Below are positions 49,393 through 59,236 of a stretch of 64,000 nt of DNA, one piece after another. Position numbers and translations under genes: made by a program. This DNA is from Halorubrum lipolyticum DSM 21995 (GTDB taxonomy: Archaea; Halobacteriota; Halobacteria; Halobacteriales; Haloferacaceae). Where the stretch lies: the NCBI RefSeq assembly GCF_000337375.1, contig NZ_AOJG01000028.1:53046-117045 (forward strand), read 5' to 3'. The notes under the pieces were generated by a model. It worked only from the letters and a program-made list of their open reading frames with translations. It was not told the origin of the DNA and made no database searches. Position 1 is the first letter of the stretch. Every line of letters begins with the position of its first letter.

Positions 49393-50364
49393 ATGCAACT
49401 CGGCGTACTCACCGCGCAGCCGTTGGGACACATGGACAGATCGGACGCGTTCGCGTTCCTCGAATCGCTCGGCGTCGACGCCGTGGAGCTCGGCGCGGGC
49501 GGGCTGATCGGGGCCGACCACATCGATCGGCGCGAACTGCTCGACAGCGACGAGGCCCGGGCCGCGCTCGAGGCGGATCTCGCGGACCACGACCTCGACA
49601 TCTGCGGCCTCGCGGTCCACGACAACCCGCTGCATCCGGACGACGAGCGACGGGCGCGCGTCGACACCGAGACGCGCGAGACGATTCGGTTGGCGGCCGA
49701 ACTGGACGTGGACCGGATCATCACCTTCTCCGGGCTCCCCGCCGGGGGGCCGGAGGACAGCGTCCCCAACTGGGTCACGTTCCCGTGGCCGCAGGAGCAC
49801 TCGGACGCGCTGGAGTACCAGTGGGAGATCGCGGTCGACTACTGGAGCGAACTCGGCGCCTACGCCGACGACCACGGCGTCGACATCGCCATCGAGATGC
49901 ACCCGAACATGCTCGTCTACGATCCGGTCGCCATGGTGGAACTCCGGGAGGCGACCCACGAGCGCGTGGGAGCGAACCTGGACCCGTCGCACCTCTGGTG
50001 GCAGGGAATCGACATCCCGAAGGCGATCCGCTACCTGGGCGACCACGACGCGATCAAGTACGTCCACGCGAAGGACGTTCGCGTCTACGACGCCAACGCC
50101 GAGATCGAGGGCGTGCTCGACAACAAGGGCTTCGACCGCGAGGCGGAGCGCGCGTGGCTGTTCCGCTCGGTCGGCTACGGTCACGACGAGGACGCGTGGC
50201 GAGACATCGTCAGCACGCTCCGGCTCGTCGGATACGACGACGTGCTCAGCATCGAGTGGGAGGACGGCCTCGCCGAGCCGACGGAGGGGTTGGAAAAAGC
50301 CGTGACCATGCTTCAGGAGGGTCTCCTGCGCAAGGACGCGGACGTCGACTGGGTTCCGGAGTAG
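49393..50364 (+). CDS. Sugar-phosphate isomerase/epimerase (AP-endonuclease-2 fold)
   Basis: The protein is 323 aa. TIM-barrel features: LGVDAVELGAGG, DICGLAVHDNPLHPD, ADELDVDRIITFSG-type strands, DIAIEMHPNMLVYD, VGANLDPSHLWWQG, IKYVHAKDVRVYD and LSIEWEDGL. Metal ligands Glu, His, Asp, His, Glu are typical for this xylose-isomerase-like/IolE-type family. The substrate is likely a sugar or inositol derivative. It starts a forward series after the FAH gene. Confidence 0.9.
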   Translation: MQLGVLTAQPLGHMDRSDAFAFLESLGVDAVELGAGGLIGADHIDRRELLDSDEARAALEADLADHDLDICGLAVHDNPLHPDDERRARVDTETRETIRLAAELDVDRIITFSGLPAGGPEDSVPNWVTFPWPQEHSDALEYQWEIAVDYWSELGAYADDHGVDIAIEMHPNMLVYDPVAMVELREATHERVGANLDPSHLWWQGIDIPKAIRYLGDHDAIKYVHAKDVRVYDANAEIEGVLDNKGFDREAERAWLFRSVGYGHDEDAWRDIVSTLRLVGYDDVLSIEWEDGLAEPTEGLEKAVTMLQEGLLRKDADVDWVPE

Positions 50365-50417
50365 CGCCGAACACGTCGTAGATAGGTTATATATGGATCG
50401 AACGTGATGTACTGCGC

Positions 50418-51320
50418 ATGACTGCCCCCGAGTCACGGACAGACGCTGAACACGGGACCCCGGCGGCGTCCCGCCCGGCGGAGCTACTGGAGAGCGTCCA
50501 GCGGCTCACGGGGGTCGGCGTGTGGCGGTACGACGGCGACTCCGACGAAACGTGGTGGAGCGATCAGGCGAGGGACATCCTCGGCATCGACGCCGACACC
50601 CCGCCGACGTTCGAGGCGGTTGCCGAGCAGTTCGTCGACGACGACCGACGGCGCTCCCGGGAGCTGTTCGAGCGAGCGCGCGAGCGGGGCGAGGCGTTCG
50701 CGGTGGAGGTCGGCTTCATGAACGGCGGAACGACCGAGCGATACCTCCGCATCCGCGGCGCGCCGCGACCGGGTGATCCCGGAGAAAACACGCTTCACGG
50801 AACGGTTCGGAACGTCACGGACGCGAAACGGCAGGAGCAGCGCATCGAGGTGCTCCGCAAGACGAGCCAGGAGCTCCGGGAGGCGAACTCGAGACAGGCC
50901 GTCGCCGAGATTATGGCCGACACGGCCAAGAACATCCTCGGGTTGGACAACACGACGATCCGCCTCGTCGACGAGACCGAGGGGACGTTACAGGTCGTGG
51001 TCGTCACCGAGGAGTGCGTTACGAAGGCCGGAACCCGACCGGATTACCCGGCCGATAAGGACACGCCCGCCGCTCGCACGTTCAGGACCGGAGAGCCCGA
51101 ACTACACACCGACCACAGTTCGACGGAGGACGACCAAGAGCGCGGGGAGCTCCGGTCGGGGCTGTACGTCCCCATCGGCGATCACGGCGTGTTGAGCGCG
51201 GGCGACATCACCATCGAAGCGTTCGACGAACGGGACGTCGAAGCGGCGAGCCTCCTCGGCCAACTCGGCGCGAAGGCGATCACCCGGATCGGATGGACGA
51301 GGCGCTCCCGGGCCATCTGA
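50418..51320 (+). CDS. PAS-GAF sensor protein, possibly truncated kinase
   Basis: The protein is 300 aa. PAS domain (about 20-140: GVWRYDGDSDETWWSDQARDIL, YLRIRGAPR) and GAF-like domain (about 150-295: AEIMADTAKNILGLDNTTIRLV, YVPIGDHGVLSAGDITIEAF). Family members usually go on with a histidine kinase, but here the protein ends in a basic tail (WTRRSRAI) just after the GAF helix LLGQLGAKAI. It could therefore be truncated by a frameshift or simply lack the kinase. Confidence 0.8.
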   Translation: MTAPESRTDAEHGTPAASRPAELLESVQRLTGVGVWRYDGDSDETWWSDQARDILGIDADTPPTFEAVAEQFVDDDRRRSRELFERARERGEAFAVEVGFMNGGTTERYLRIRGAPRPGDPGENTLHGTVRNVTDAKRQEQRIEVLRKTSQELREANSRQAVAEIMADTAKNILGLDNTTIRLVDETEGTLQVVVVTEECVTKAGTRPDYPADKDTPAARTFRTGEPELHTDHSSTEDDQERGELRSGLYVPIGDHGVLSAGDITIEAFDERDVEAASLLGQLGAKAITRIGWTRRSRAI

Positions 51321-51444
51321 TCGGGACGCTACGCGGCGACACCGGAGCGGTCGTTCCGCCGGGTTCGTTCGCACTATGTTAATCTCACTTCTTTTAGGGC
51401 GTATTATATAAACTAATTTACTACTGCGACCGAATCACACGCGT

Positions 51445-52203
51445 ATGCTCGAAACGACAAACGGCCGCACGCTGAAAACGACGAGGACGTCGTTGCGGAT
51501 ACTCGAGCTCATCTTGGAACACGACGGACTCACGCTCGCCGAGATCGATCGGATCGTGGACAAGCCGAAAAGCTCCCTTCACAGCCACCTCAACACGCTG
51601 TTGGACTGCCGCTACGTCGTGAAGAACGGGCGGACGTACTCGGCCAGCTTTCGCCTCGCGGTGCTCGGCGATCGGGCGCGGCGCGGCGACCTCGAAGTCG
51701 TCGCGACCGACACGGTCGAACGGCTCGCGGAGGAAACCGGCGAGGAGGCCAACTTCACGGTGTTCGAACACGGGCGGCTCCTGCTGCTCCACGGCTCCAC
51801 GAACCAGGCGGAACACGAGGGAGAGGGGGGGTTCCGAACGGAGTACTACCTCCACAACACCGCCGCCGGGAAGGCCATCCTCGCCGAGCTGGGGCGGGAC
51901 CACGTCGACCGGATTCTCGACGAGTGGGGTATGCCCCGCGAGATCGAGGCCACGGTGACCGACCGCGACCGACTGTACGACCAGTTGGAGGAGATCGCCG
52001 GCAAGGGGTACGCGATCATCGACGAGGAGTTCGCTCCGGGGCTCGTCGCGGTCGGCGCGCCCGTCCACGCCGACGGAGAGATCGTCGGCGGACTGAGCAT
52101 CGGCGGACCGAAGTACCGGATCAACATGACGCGCCTCCACGAGGAGCTCGCGGAGCAACTGCTCGACGCCGTCGAAGGGATGGAAGACGCGCTTCGCGCG
52201 TAG
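51445..52203 (+). CDS. IclR-family transcriptional regulator
   Basis: The protein is 252 aa. The N-terminal winged helix (RTSLRILELILEHDGLTLAEIDRIVDKPKSSLHSHLNTLLDC) and C-terminal effector-binding domain (HNTAAGKAILAELG, RGYAIIDEEFAPGLVAVGAPV, GGLSIGGPKYRI) are textbook IclR. It probably controls the sugar-catabolism and transport genes around it. A GC-poor spacer with repeated ATTATGTGAA lies downstream before the next operon. Confidence 0.95.
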   Translation: MLETTNGRTLKTTRTSLRILELILEHDGLTLAEIDRIVDKPKSSLHSHLNTLLDCRYVVKNGRTYSASFRLAVLGDRARRGDLEVVATDTVERLAEETGEEANFTVFEHGRLLLLHGSTNQAEHEGEGGFRTEYYLHNTAAGKAILAELGRDHVDRILDEWGMPREIEATVTDRDRLYDQLEEIAGKGYAIIDEEFAPGLVAVGAPVHADGEIVGGLSIGGPKYRINMTRLHEELAEQLLDAVEGMEDALRA

Positions 52204-52802
52204 TTCATTCGCATTTCGCGAATTCTCGGTCTCAGACGGTCGAGACATCTCGGCACCCCTCCGTGATGAGGAACACCGGGATGGCGCATATAATTACACT
52301 CGTAATATTGTAATGTCGGTCTCGTCTCGTCGGATACCCCTTCGAACCCGAGATACGCGGTAACACGGCTCTAACGGCCTTTTCAATCGGATACGCCTCG
52401 CAGACGGCATCGCCGTCGAGTCGCTACCGGTTCGGCGTCCGCTCGATGGAACGGCGACCGATCCGGTCATCGACGCCGCGAGCGGAGTCCCGTCCAGTTC
52501 GTCGGGAGGAGGGGCCCCGATCGCTTTTCGTCCCGATTATGTGAATGGTTTTTCATTATAATTTCTGCGTGAGACGCGCGACTCGGGGACGGCGGAGTTC
52601 GTGATGTCATTCCATGACACACTATTCTCATTATGTGAACGCGTCGTAAAGTCCCGCGTTATGCCGTCGACACGTCGAACGGTCGCCGCACAGCAGTCGC
52701 CGCGCAACGGGTGACGGCCGCGGGCCGATCGGTGCTGTTCGAGGGGCGATTGCCCGATTCCCCCAAACACTTATAGAGAGTTGTCGCATGCGTTCCGGTG
52801 TC
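52204..52802. other. Intergenic control region upstream of the catabolic operon
   Basis: No gene. Possible operators: ATTACA...TGTAAT arms at 52293-52298 and 52310-52315, and the decamer ATTATGTGAA at 52537-52546 and 52630-52639. A TATA-like box (CTTATAG) is about 25 nt before the cupin start. These may be IclR sites (inference). Confidence 0.4.
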
Positions 52803-53210
52803 ATGCCGAACGATCAGCGGTTTATCGACCCGAGCGATATCGAGACGCTGGAGCTGGAGTGGGGGACGATCAAGTGGCTCAGCACGCCGGAGACGACCGG
52901 CGCCGAGGCGTTCAGCTCCGGCGTCGTCGTGTTGACGCCCGGTGAGGGCCACGAGCGTCACACCCATCCGGACAGCGAGGAAGTGCTGTACTTCCTGAAC
53001 GGCGAAGGCGTCCAGACCATCGGCGACGAGGAGCGGGAGGTCACCCCCGGCGACATGGTGTATATCCCGGCCGGCGTCGAACACAGCACGGAAAACACCG
53101 GGTGGGAGCCGATGCGGTTCCTCGCGATGTACGGTCCGCCGGGGCCGGAAGCCGAGATCCGCGACGCGCCCGGGTGCGAGGTTCGCCCTCCCGAGGGGCG
53201 CGACATCTGA
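52803..53210 (+). CDS. Cupin-domain protein
   Basis: The protein is 135 aa from MPNDQRFIDPSDI; an ATG five codons upstream also exists. The single cupin barrel has motif 1 GHERHTHPDSEEVLYFLNG (His, His, Glu) and motif 2 PGDMVYIPAGVEHSTEN (His), so a complete metal site. Likely a sugar-acid isomerase or dioxygenase-type small cupin. It begins the downstream operon. Confidence 0.88.
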   Translation: MPNDQRFIDPSDIETLELEWGTIKWLSTPETTGAEAFSSGVVVLTPGEGHERHTHPDSEEVLYFLNGEGVQTIGDEEREVTPGDMVYIPAGVEHSTENTGWEPMRFLAMYGPPGPEAEIRDAPGCEVRPPEGRDI

Positions 53211-53315
53211 ACGGTCTGGCCCTCCCGAGGGGCGCGACACCTGAACGGTCTTCCCGGGGCGGTACCCGGCTGACCAGAACATTAATTATCCGTCTGGGTA
53301 ATGTGTTGGTCGTCC

Positions 53316-54149
53316 ATGAAGTTCACACGGGACGAGTCCCTCGAGCGGTTAGAGTCGGTCGTACAGGGCGGAGAGCCGATCATCGGCGCCGGAGCGGGAA
53401 CCGGAATCTCGGCGAAGTTCGCCGAGCGGGGCGGCGTCGACCTCCTCATCATCTACAACTCGGGGCGGTACCGGATGAACGGTCGCGGCTCCCTGGCGGG
53501 CATCCTCCCCTACGGCGACGCCAACGAGATCGTCGTCGAAATGGGTCACGAGGTGATCCCGGTCGTGGAGGACACGCCCGTGCTCGCGGGCGTCAACGGA
53601 ACCGACCCCTTCCGAGAGATGGACGTGTTCATCGAGGACCTCCGCCGCCGCGGCTTCTCGGGAGTGCAGAACTTCCCGACGGTCGGCCTCATCGACGAGG
53701 ACAGTTCCTTCCGACAGAACCTGGAGGAGACCGGGATGGGATACGACAAGGAGGTCGAGATGATCCGCGAGGCCAGCGACCAGGGCATGTTGACGTGCCC
53801 CTACGTCTTCAACGACGAGCAGGCCCGGGCAATGGCCGAAGCGGGGGCCGACGTCGTCGTCTCGCACATGGGGCTGACGACGTCCGGCGATATCGGCGCC
53901 GAGACGGCGCTCGGTCTCGAGGAGGCGGCCGAACGGGTCCAGTCGCACCACGACGCCGCGAAGGCGGTCAACGACGACGTCATGGTCATCTGTCACGGCG
54001 GGCCGATCGCGTGGCCGGACGACGCCACGTACGTCCTCAACAACACCGAGGGCGTCGTCGGCTTCTTCGGCGCGTCCAGTATCGAACGGCTTCCGACGGA
54101 GGAGGCCATCCAGAACCAGGCCCGCGAGTTCAAGGAGATCGAGTTCTGA
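53316..54149 (+). CDS. PEP-hydrolase-like TIM-barrel protein
   Basis: The protein is 277 aa from MKFTRDESLERLE. TIM barrel with GAGAGTGISAKFAERGGVDLL, YNSGRYRMNGRGSLAG, GVQNFPTVGLIDE, ADVVVSHMGLTTSGDIGAETA and GVVGFFGASSIERLP. This matches the phosphoenolpyruvate hydrolase/Tm-1-associated TIM-barrel family, which is usually encoded beside a UPF0261 gene, as here. Its stop overlaps the next start (TGATG). Role in breakdown of an unknown compound. Confidence 0.9.
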   Translation: MKFTRDESLERLESVVQGGEPIIGAGAGTGISAKFAERGGVDLLIIYNSGRYRMNGRGSLAGILPYGDANEIVVEMGHEVIPVVEDTPVLAGVNGTDPFREMDVFIEDLRRRGFSGVQNFPTVGLIDEDSSFRQNLEETGMGYDKEVEMIREASDQGMLTCPYVFNDEQARAMAEAGADVVVSHMGLTTSGDIGAETALGLEEAAERVQSHHDAAKAVNDDVMVICHGGPIAWPDDATYVLNNTEGVVGFFGASSIERLPTEEAIQNQAREFKEIEF

Positions 54150-55387
54150 TGAGTTCGACGGACCGCTCCGAATCGGCGCGCGCGACCGTCGTCATCGTCG
54201 GGACGCTCGACACGAAGGGCGAGGAGATCGGCTTCGCGCGCGACGTGCTCGCGGCTCAGGGCGTCGACGTCACCCTCGTCGACGTGGGCGTCATGGGCGA
54301 CCCCGAAATCGACCCCGACATTTCGGCCGCGGACGTGGCCGACGCGGGCGGCGCCACCCTCGAGGGGCTCAGAGACGCCGGCGACAGGGGCAAGGCGGTC
54401 GAGGCGATGGGGGACGGCGCCGCCGCGGTCGCGACGCGTCTCCACGAGAGCGGCGAGCTCGACGGGATCCTCGGCCTCGGCGGGTCGGGGAACACCTCGA
54501 TCGCGACGGCGGCCATGCGAGCGCTTCCCGTCGGAGTCCCGAAGTTCATGGTGTCGACGGTCGCGTCCGGAGACACGGAACCGTACGTCGGCACGCGCGA
54601 CATCGCGATGCTGTACTCGGTCGCGGACATCGAGGGGCTCAACCAGCTCTCGCGCACGGTGATCGCGAACGCCGCCCTCGCGATGACCGGGATGGTGACC
54701 AACGACCCGGCCGTCGAGACGCCCGACAAGCCCACGATCGGTCTCACCATGTTCGGCGTCACCACGCCCTGCGTCCAGACCGCGCGCGAGTGGCTCGAGG
54801 AACGGGGCTACGAGACGATCGTCTTCCACGCGACGGGCACCGGCGGTCGCGCGATGGAGAACCTGATCGCGGAGGGCGTCATCGACGGCGTCCTCGACGC
54901 CACGACCACCGAGTGGGCGGACGAACACGTCGGCGGCGTCCTCGCCGCGGGACCGGACCGGCTCGACGCGGCGGCCGAGGCGGGCATCCCGCAGATCGTC
55001 TCGACCGGCGCGCTCGACATGGTCAATTTCGGTCCCGAAGAGACGGTGCCCGACGAGTTCGAGGGGCGAACGTTCCACGTCCATAATCCGCAGGTGACGC
55101 TGATGCGGACCACGCCGGCGGAGAACACCGAAATCGGGCGGATCATCGCGGAGAAGCTCAACGCCGCGACCGGCCCGGTGTCGCTCGCGCTTCCGCTCGC
55201 CGGCGTCTCGATGCTCGACGACGAAGGCGAGCCGTTTCACGACCCCGAGGCGGACGAGGCCCTCTTCGAATCGCTCCGGACGCACATCGACGAGGACGTA
55301 CAGCTGCTGGAACTGGACGCGAACATCAACGACGAGGCCTTCGCCGTCGCGATGGCCGAACGGCTCCACGAGTACATGCAACGGTGA
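54149..55387 (+). CDS. Tm-1-like ATP-binding protein (UPF0261)
   Basis: The protein is 412 aa. Seen: GTLDTKGEEIGFARDVL, VTLVDVGVMGDP, GLGGSGNTSIATAAMRALPVGVPK, TVASGDTEPYVG, TNDPAVETPDKPTIGLTMFGVTTPC, and FHATGTGGRAMENL. This is the two-domain UPF0261/Tm-1-like fold that binds ATP and acts with the PEP-hydrolase-like protein. The longer frame that opens upstream in another gene is a shadow; the start is the coupled ATG. Confidence 0.92.
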   Translation: MSSTDRSESARATVVIVGTLDTKGEEIGFARDVLAAQGVDVTLVDVGVMGDPEIDPDISAADVADAGGATLEGLRDAGDRGKAVEAMGDGAAAVATRLHESGELDGILGLGGSGNTSIATAAMRALPVGVPKFMVSTVASGDTEPYVGTRDIAMLYSVADIEGLNQLSRTVIANAALAMTGMVTNDPAVETPDKPTIGLTMFGVTTPCVQTAREWLEERGYETIVFHATGTGGRAMENLIAEGVIDGVLDATTTEWADEHVGGVLAAGPDRLDAAAEAGIPQIVSTGALDMVNFGPEETVPDEFEGRTFHVHNPQVTLMRTTPAENTEIGRIIAEKLNAATGPVSLALPLAGVSMLDDEGEPFHDPEADEALFESLRTHIDEDVQLLELDANINDEAFAVAMAERLHEYMQR

Positions 55388-55550
55388 GCCCCGCGAAGAC
55401 CAGTTATGGCGGCCGATCCCGGTCGATTTCGGCCGAGCCCGACACGAAGCGGGATCGACAGCGACGGTAGACCCGTTCCGATCACGGGAATGACCACCAA
55501 AGATTTAAATACTGTATCGTTCCATTTCTTCACGAGTTGCCTAAACAACC

Positions 55551-56915
55551 ATGACAAACAAGCGTGATCCAGGAGACGAGTCTCGGCGTCGATACCTCAA
55601 AGGGCTCGCGGCCGGCGGTCTCACCGCCGGATTCGCCGGGTGTACTGGAGGTAACGGCGGCGGGGACGGCGGAGACGGCAGCGACGAGTACGACCCGATC
55701 GGGAACTTCCCGCCGGAGGGAGACACGGTCGCTATCGGGTTCAACGGGCCGCTGTCAGGCGCGCTCGGCCCGGACGGACAGGACCAGGAGCTCGGCTTCG
55801 ACCTCGCGGTCCAACACCTGAACAACGGGGGCGGGCTGGTCGACACCTGGGACGCCCTGAGCGGGGACGGTATTCTCGGGTATCAGATCGAACCGACGAA
55901 GGCCGACACCGGCGGGGATCCCGACACGGCGAACTCCAACATCAGCGGGATGATCCAGCAGGACAACATCCAGTTCTGGACCGGCGGCATGTCCAGTACG
56001 GTGACTCTCGCGATGCAAGACGTCGCCCAGCGGGAGAAGGTCCCGTTCATGGGCGGCAACTCCACGTCGTCCGGGATCAGCGGGGAAAACTGCTCGCGGT
56101 ACTACTTCCACCCGACCTTCCACGCGGAGATCATCGGCATGGCCGCCGGGAACCTGCTTCCCGAGGTGCTCGGCGAGGACCGGGAGCTGTTCCACATCTA
56201 CATGGACTACTCCTACGGCCAGTCGAACCGCGACGCCATGCGCACGCACCTCACCGAGAACGGTCCGTGGGAGGACGCCGGCGGCTCGGCGATCGCCGAG
56301 GGGGAGAGCGACCACCAGACGCAGATACGGGACCTGCAGAACTCGGACGCCGACGTGGTCCACTTCGCCAGCTTCGGCGAGTTCGCGGCCAGCGGGCTCT
56401 CCCAGATGGTCGACGCCGGAGTCACCGACGAGGTCGACGTGTTCATCCCGCACGTCAGCGCGTTCACCCTCGATCCCATGGGGTCCGACGCGGAAGGGGT
56501 GTACGGCATGGAGCCGTGGAACCCGAACTACGACAACGAGGGGTCGAACACCTTCGTCGAGGCGTACCAGGACGAGTACGACGAGATCCCCAACCAGAGC
56601 TCGATCCACACCTACGAGTCGATGCTGGTGTACGCCGCCGCCGTCGAGGAGGCGGGCACGTTCCACCCGCCGACGGTCGTGCGGACCCTCGAGGAGTTCG
56701 AGTGGGAGCAGGCGTGGGGGCCGTCCCAGTTCCGAGGGTGCGACCACCAGGTCGAGCGACCGTGGCACCTCGTGCAGGGCGTCGACGACGCCACGGCCGA
56801 GGAGATCGGCATCCGGACCGAGGTGATGGAGACGACCGACCCGCTCGTGTACGAGTGCGACGCCTACCCGGCCAACGAGTGCGCGATGGACGAGAACGAG
56901 TACGGTGACGAGTAG
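55551..56915 (+). CDS. Branched-chain-type ABC substrate-binding lipoprotein
   Basis: The protein is 454 aa. Twin-arginine-like RRRYLKGLAAGG and lipobox AGC. The Leu/Ile/Val-binding-protein fold is seen in VAIGFNGPLSGALGPDGQDQELGFDLAVQHLNNGGG and in MIQQDNIQFWTGGMSSTVTL. The spacing and FAF-like lobes are typical. It captures substrate outside the cell for the permeases that follow. The substrate need not be an amino acid; the gene context suggests a catabolic compound. Confidence 0.93.
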   Translation: MTNKRDPGDESRRRYLKGLAAGGLTAGFAGCTGGNGGGDGGDGSDEYDPIGNFPPEGDTVAIGFNGPLSGALGPDGQDQELGFDLAVQHLNNGGGLVDTWDALSGDGILGYQIEPTKADTGGDPDTANSNISGMIQQDNIQFWTGGMSSTVTLAMQDVAQREKVPFMGGNSTSSGISGENCSRYYFHPTFHAEIIGMAAGNLLPEVLGEDRELFHIYMDYSYGQSNRDAMRTHLTENGPWEDAGGSAIAEGESDHQTQIRDLQNSDADVVHFASFGEFAASGLSQMVDAGVTDEVDVFIPHVSAFTLDPMGSDAEGVYGMEPWNPNYDNEGSNTFVEAYQDEYDEIPNQSSIHTYESMLVYAAAVEEAGTFHPPTVVRTLEEFEWEQAWGPSQFRGCDHQVERPWHLVQGVDDATAEEIGIRTEVMETTDPLVYECDAYPANECAMDENEYGDE

Positions 56916-56984
56916 CGTGTCTCCCGACCGGTCGGCTTCGGAGCCACGCGCGACACCCGACACGTTTCGCGACGGTATCCCTCG

Positions 56985-57036
56985 CGATGACGGCTCCCGC
57001 GATGACACCTTTCGCGATGACGGCTCCCGCGATGAC
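56985..57036 (+). repeat. Short tandem repeat before livH
   Basis: Repeats of the unit CGCGATGACGGCTCC and variants (CGCGATGACACCTTT) in a 300-nt gap after the substrate-binding gene. The gap 56916-57215 encodes no convincing protein. Confidence 0.6.
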
Positions 57037-57215
57037 GTCCCGGCCGCCACGAACGGAGCCGCCGACCGACACGAGACGACGCGTCCCGGCGTGTCACGCC
57101 GAGGGACCGCCGTCTACCAGCCTCGGGTGCGGTGACCGACCGGTGCGACGCAGCTTCAAACGCGATCGAGATACAGTCAAGCCATGGTACCAGTAGACAA
57201 GAGGTGGCCGCTCGG

Positions 57216-58148
57216 ATGAGTCTCGTCGAATCGTCCGTCCAGTTCCTGTTCGTCGCGCTGAGCGTGGCGTCGGTGTACCTCCTCGTGGCGTTGGGGTTGT
57301 CGATCGTCTTCGGCTCCCTGCAGTTCGTCAACATGGCGCATGGGGCGCTGTACCTGATCGGGGCGTACGTCGGACTGATCGTCGGGTTCGACGTCGGGTT
57401 CGGCGGGCTGATCGACCGGTACGGGCTCGCGCCGCTGGGGCTCGACCTCGGCTTCCTCGCCGCCCTCGTCGTGACGCCGATCGTCGTCTTCGTGGCCGGG
57501 ATCGCGATGGAACGACTCCTCGCGAACCCGCTGTACGACCGCCCGCTGCTCGATCAGCTGTTGGTGACGTTCGGCGTTTTGCTGATCTTCCAAGAGGGAT
57601 TCAACCTCGTCTTCGGCCGAACCGGATTCAACTACGCCCGGCCCGGCTGGGCGTCCGGGCCGGTGCTCATCCCCGGTATCGGGTCGGTGTCGCGGTGGCG
57701 GATCTACGTCGTGCTCCTCGCGCTCGTCTTCCTCGGGGTCCTCTTCGCCTTCTACAAGTACACGGATTACGGCCTCGCGGTCAGGGCCGGCACCGAGGAC
57801 ACCGAAATGACCGAGCTGCTCGGCATCCGCATCGGTCGCCCGTTCCTGTTGATCTTCGCCATCGGTGCGGCCTACGCCGGCCTCGCCGGCATGCTCGGCG
57901 GCTCGCTGTTCGGCGTGAACGCCGGCATGGGGTTCGGGAACATCATCCCCGCGCTGGTCATCGTGATCATGGGCGGAGTCGGCTCGATCAAGGGGACCAC
58001 GATCGGGGCGTTGCTCGCCGGTTTCGTCTTCGCTGCGGTGACGCAGGTCTGGCCGAGCATGGCGACGGCGAGCATCTACGCGCTGGCGATCGTGGTGTTG
58101 ACGATCCGACCGAGCGGCATCTACCCGACGGGGGAGATCGGCCAATGA
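57216..58148 (+). CDS. livH: LivH-type ABC permease
   Basis: The protein is 310 aa from MSLVESSVQFLFV. It has eight or so membrane helices and the GLSIVFGSLQFVNMAHGALYLIGAYVG motif of LivH. The cytoplasmic EAA-like loop is RAGTEDTEMTELLGIRIG. It overlaps livM by 4 nt. One half of the transporter channel. Confidence 0.95.
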   Translation: MSLVESSVQFLFVALSVASVYLLVALGLSIVFGSLQFVNMAHGALYLIGAYVGLIVGFDVGFGGLIDRYGLAPLGLDLGFLAALVVTPIVVFVAGIAMERLLANPLYDRPLLDQLLVTFGVLLIFQEGFNLVFGRTGFNYARPGWASGPVLIPGIGSVSRWRIYVVLLALVFLGVLFAFYKYTDYGLAVRAGTEDTEMTELLGIRIGRPFLLIFAIGAAYAGLAGMLGGSLFGVNAGMGFGNIIPALVIVIMGGVGSIKGTTIGALLAGFVFAAVTQVWPSMATASIYALAIVVLTIRPSGIYPTGEIGQ

Positions 58149-59236
58149 GCGCCGAGCCATCGGCGGAGGGCGACGACGACGAACCGGCGTCGGGTGCGCT
58201 CGAGACGTGGGACCGGATCAAGCACACGGAGCGGTTCGTGCTGGTCAGCGCCCTCGTCTTCGTCGCCGTGTTCCCGTGGGCGTTCACGAGCCTGCCGCTG
58301 GTCCCGAACAACCTGCTCGCGTACGACCAGCTCGCTCGCCTGGTGCTCATCTGGGGGATCTTCGCGCTGGGGTTCAACCACCTGCTGGGCCAGACCGGGC
58401 TGCTGTCGTTCGGCCACGCGATGTTCTTCGGCGGCTCGGCGTACGCGACGGCCCTGTTCGCGAACCACGTCGTCGCCGACCCGCTCCTCTCGGTCGTCGT
58501 CGGCGTGTGCTTCGCGCTCCTGTTGGCGGTCGTGACGCCGTTCGTCCTGCTCCGGCTCCACACGGTCTACTTCGCGATCGTGACGCTCGCGATCGCACAG
58601 ATGCTGTACTACATGGCCAGAGAGCCCTTCGAGGGGATCACCGGCGGTATCAACGGCCTCGGGGTCGATCGAAGCCCGCTCTTCGGCCTTCTCGAACTGG
58701 GGGCCGATATCCCGGGGATCTTCGGCGCGCTCTGGGGGACGTACATGTACCTCTTCATCGCCGCGTTCTTCGTCGGCGTCGTCGTGTTCATTACGCGCGT
58801 CCGGAAGTCTCCGTACGGGCTGATATTCAAGGCGGTCCGGGAAAACGAGACCCGGGCGTCGTTCGTCGGGCTCGACGTCTGGCGGTACAAGTTCGCGGCG
58901 TTCGTCATCTCGGGATTCGTCGCCGGGATCGCCGGGGGACTCCTGCCGATGGAGACATACTTCACCGGCGTCGAACGCCTCCACTGGACGCTCAGCGGCG
59001 ACGTGGTCATGATGACCGTGCTGGGCGGGTTGGGGACGGTCGCGGGCCCGATACTCGGCGTGATCGTCTTCCTCTACTTCGAGGGCGTCGTCAACGGGCT
59101 CGACGTGATCGGCGGCTACTGGCTACTGTCGCTCGCGCTCGCGTTCACGGCCGTCGTCTGGAAGTACCCCGACGGACTCTGGGGAATGATCACGAGTGTC
59201 AGCTCGCGGCTTCGGTCTCGGAGAGGTGATCAGTGA
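58145..59236 (+). CDS. livM: LivM-type ABC permease
   Basis: The protein is 363 aa, with a charged N-terminal tail and about ten membrane segments. LivM motif GQTGLLSFGHAMFFGGSAY; cytoplasmic loop FKAVRENETRASFVGLDVWRYKFAAFVIS. Paired with livH; its stop overlaps the livG start by one base. Confidence 0.95.
   Translation: MSAEPSAEGDDDEPASGALETWDRIKHTERFVLVSALVFVAVFPWAFTSLPLVPNNLLAYDQLARLVLIWGIFALGFNHLLGQTGLLSFGHAMFFGGSAYATALFANHVVADPLLSVVVGVCFALLLAVVTPFVLLRLHTVYFAIVTLAIAQMLYYMAREPFEGITGGINGLGVDRSPLFGLLELGADIPGIFGALWGTYMYLFIAAFFVGVVVFITRVRKSPYGLIFKAVRENETRASFVGLDVWRYKFAAFVISGFVAGIAGGLLPMETYFTGVERLHWTLSGDVVMMTVLGGLGTVAGPILGVIVFLYFEGVVNGLDVIGGYWLLSLALAFTAVVWKYPDGLWGMITSVSSRLRSRRGDQ

Noticed and set aside
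53102..54148. Long upstream extension of the Tm-1-like gene
   Set aside because: It is a shadow of the cupin and TIM-barrel genes in another frame, rich in Arg/Pro/Gly. The coupled ATG at 54149 is the better start.
56916..57215. A small gene between the substrate-binding gene and livH
   Set aside because: Frames there follow the short DNA repeat and lack protein-like composition.
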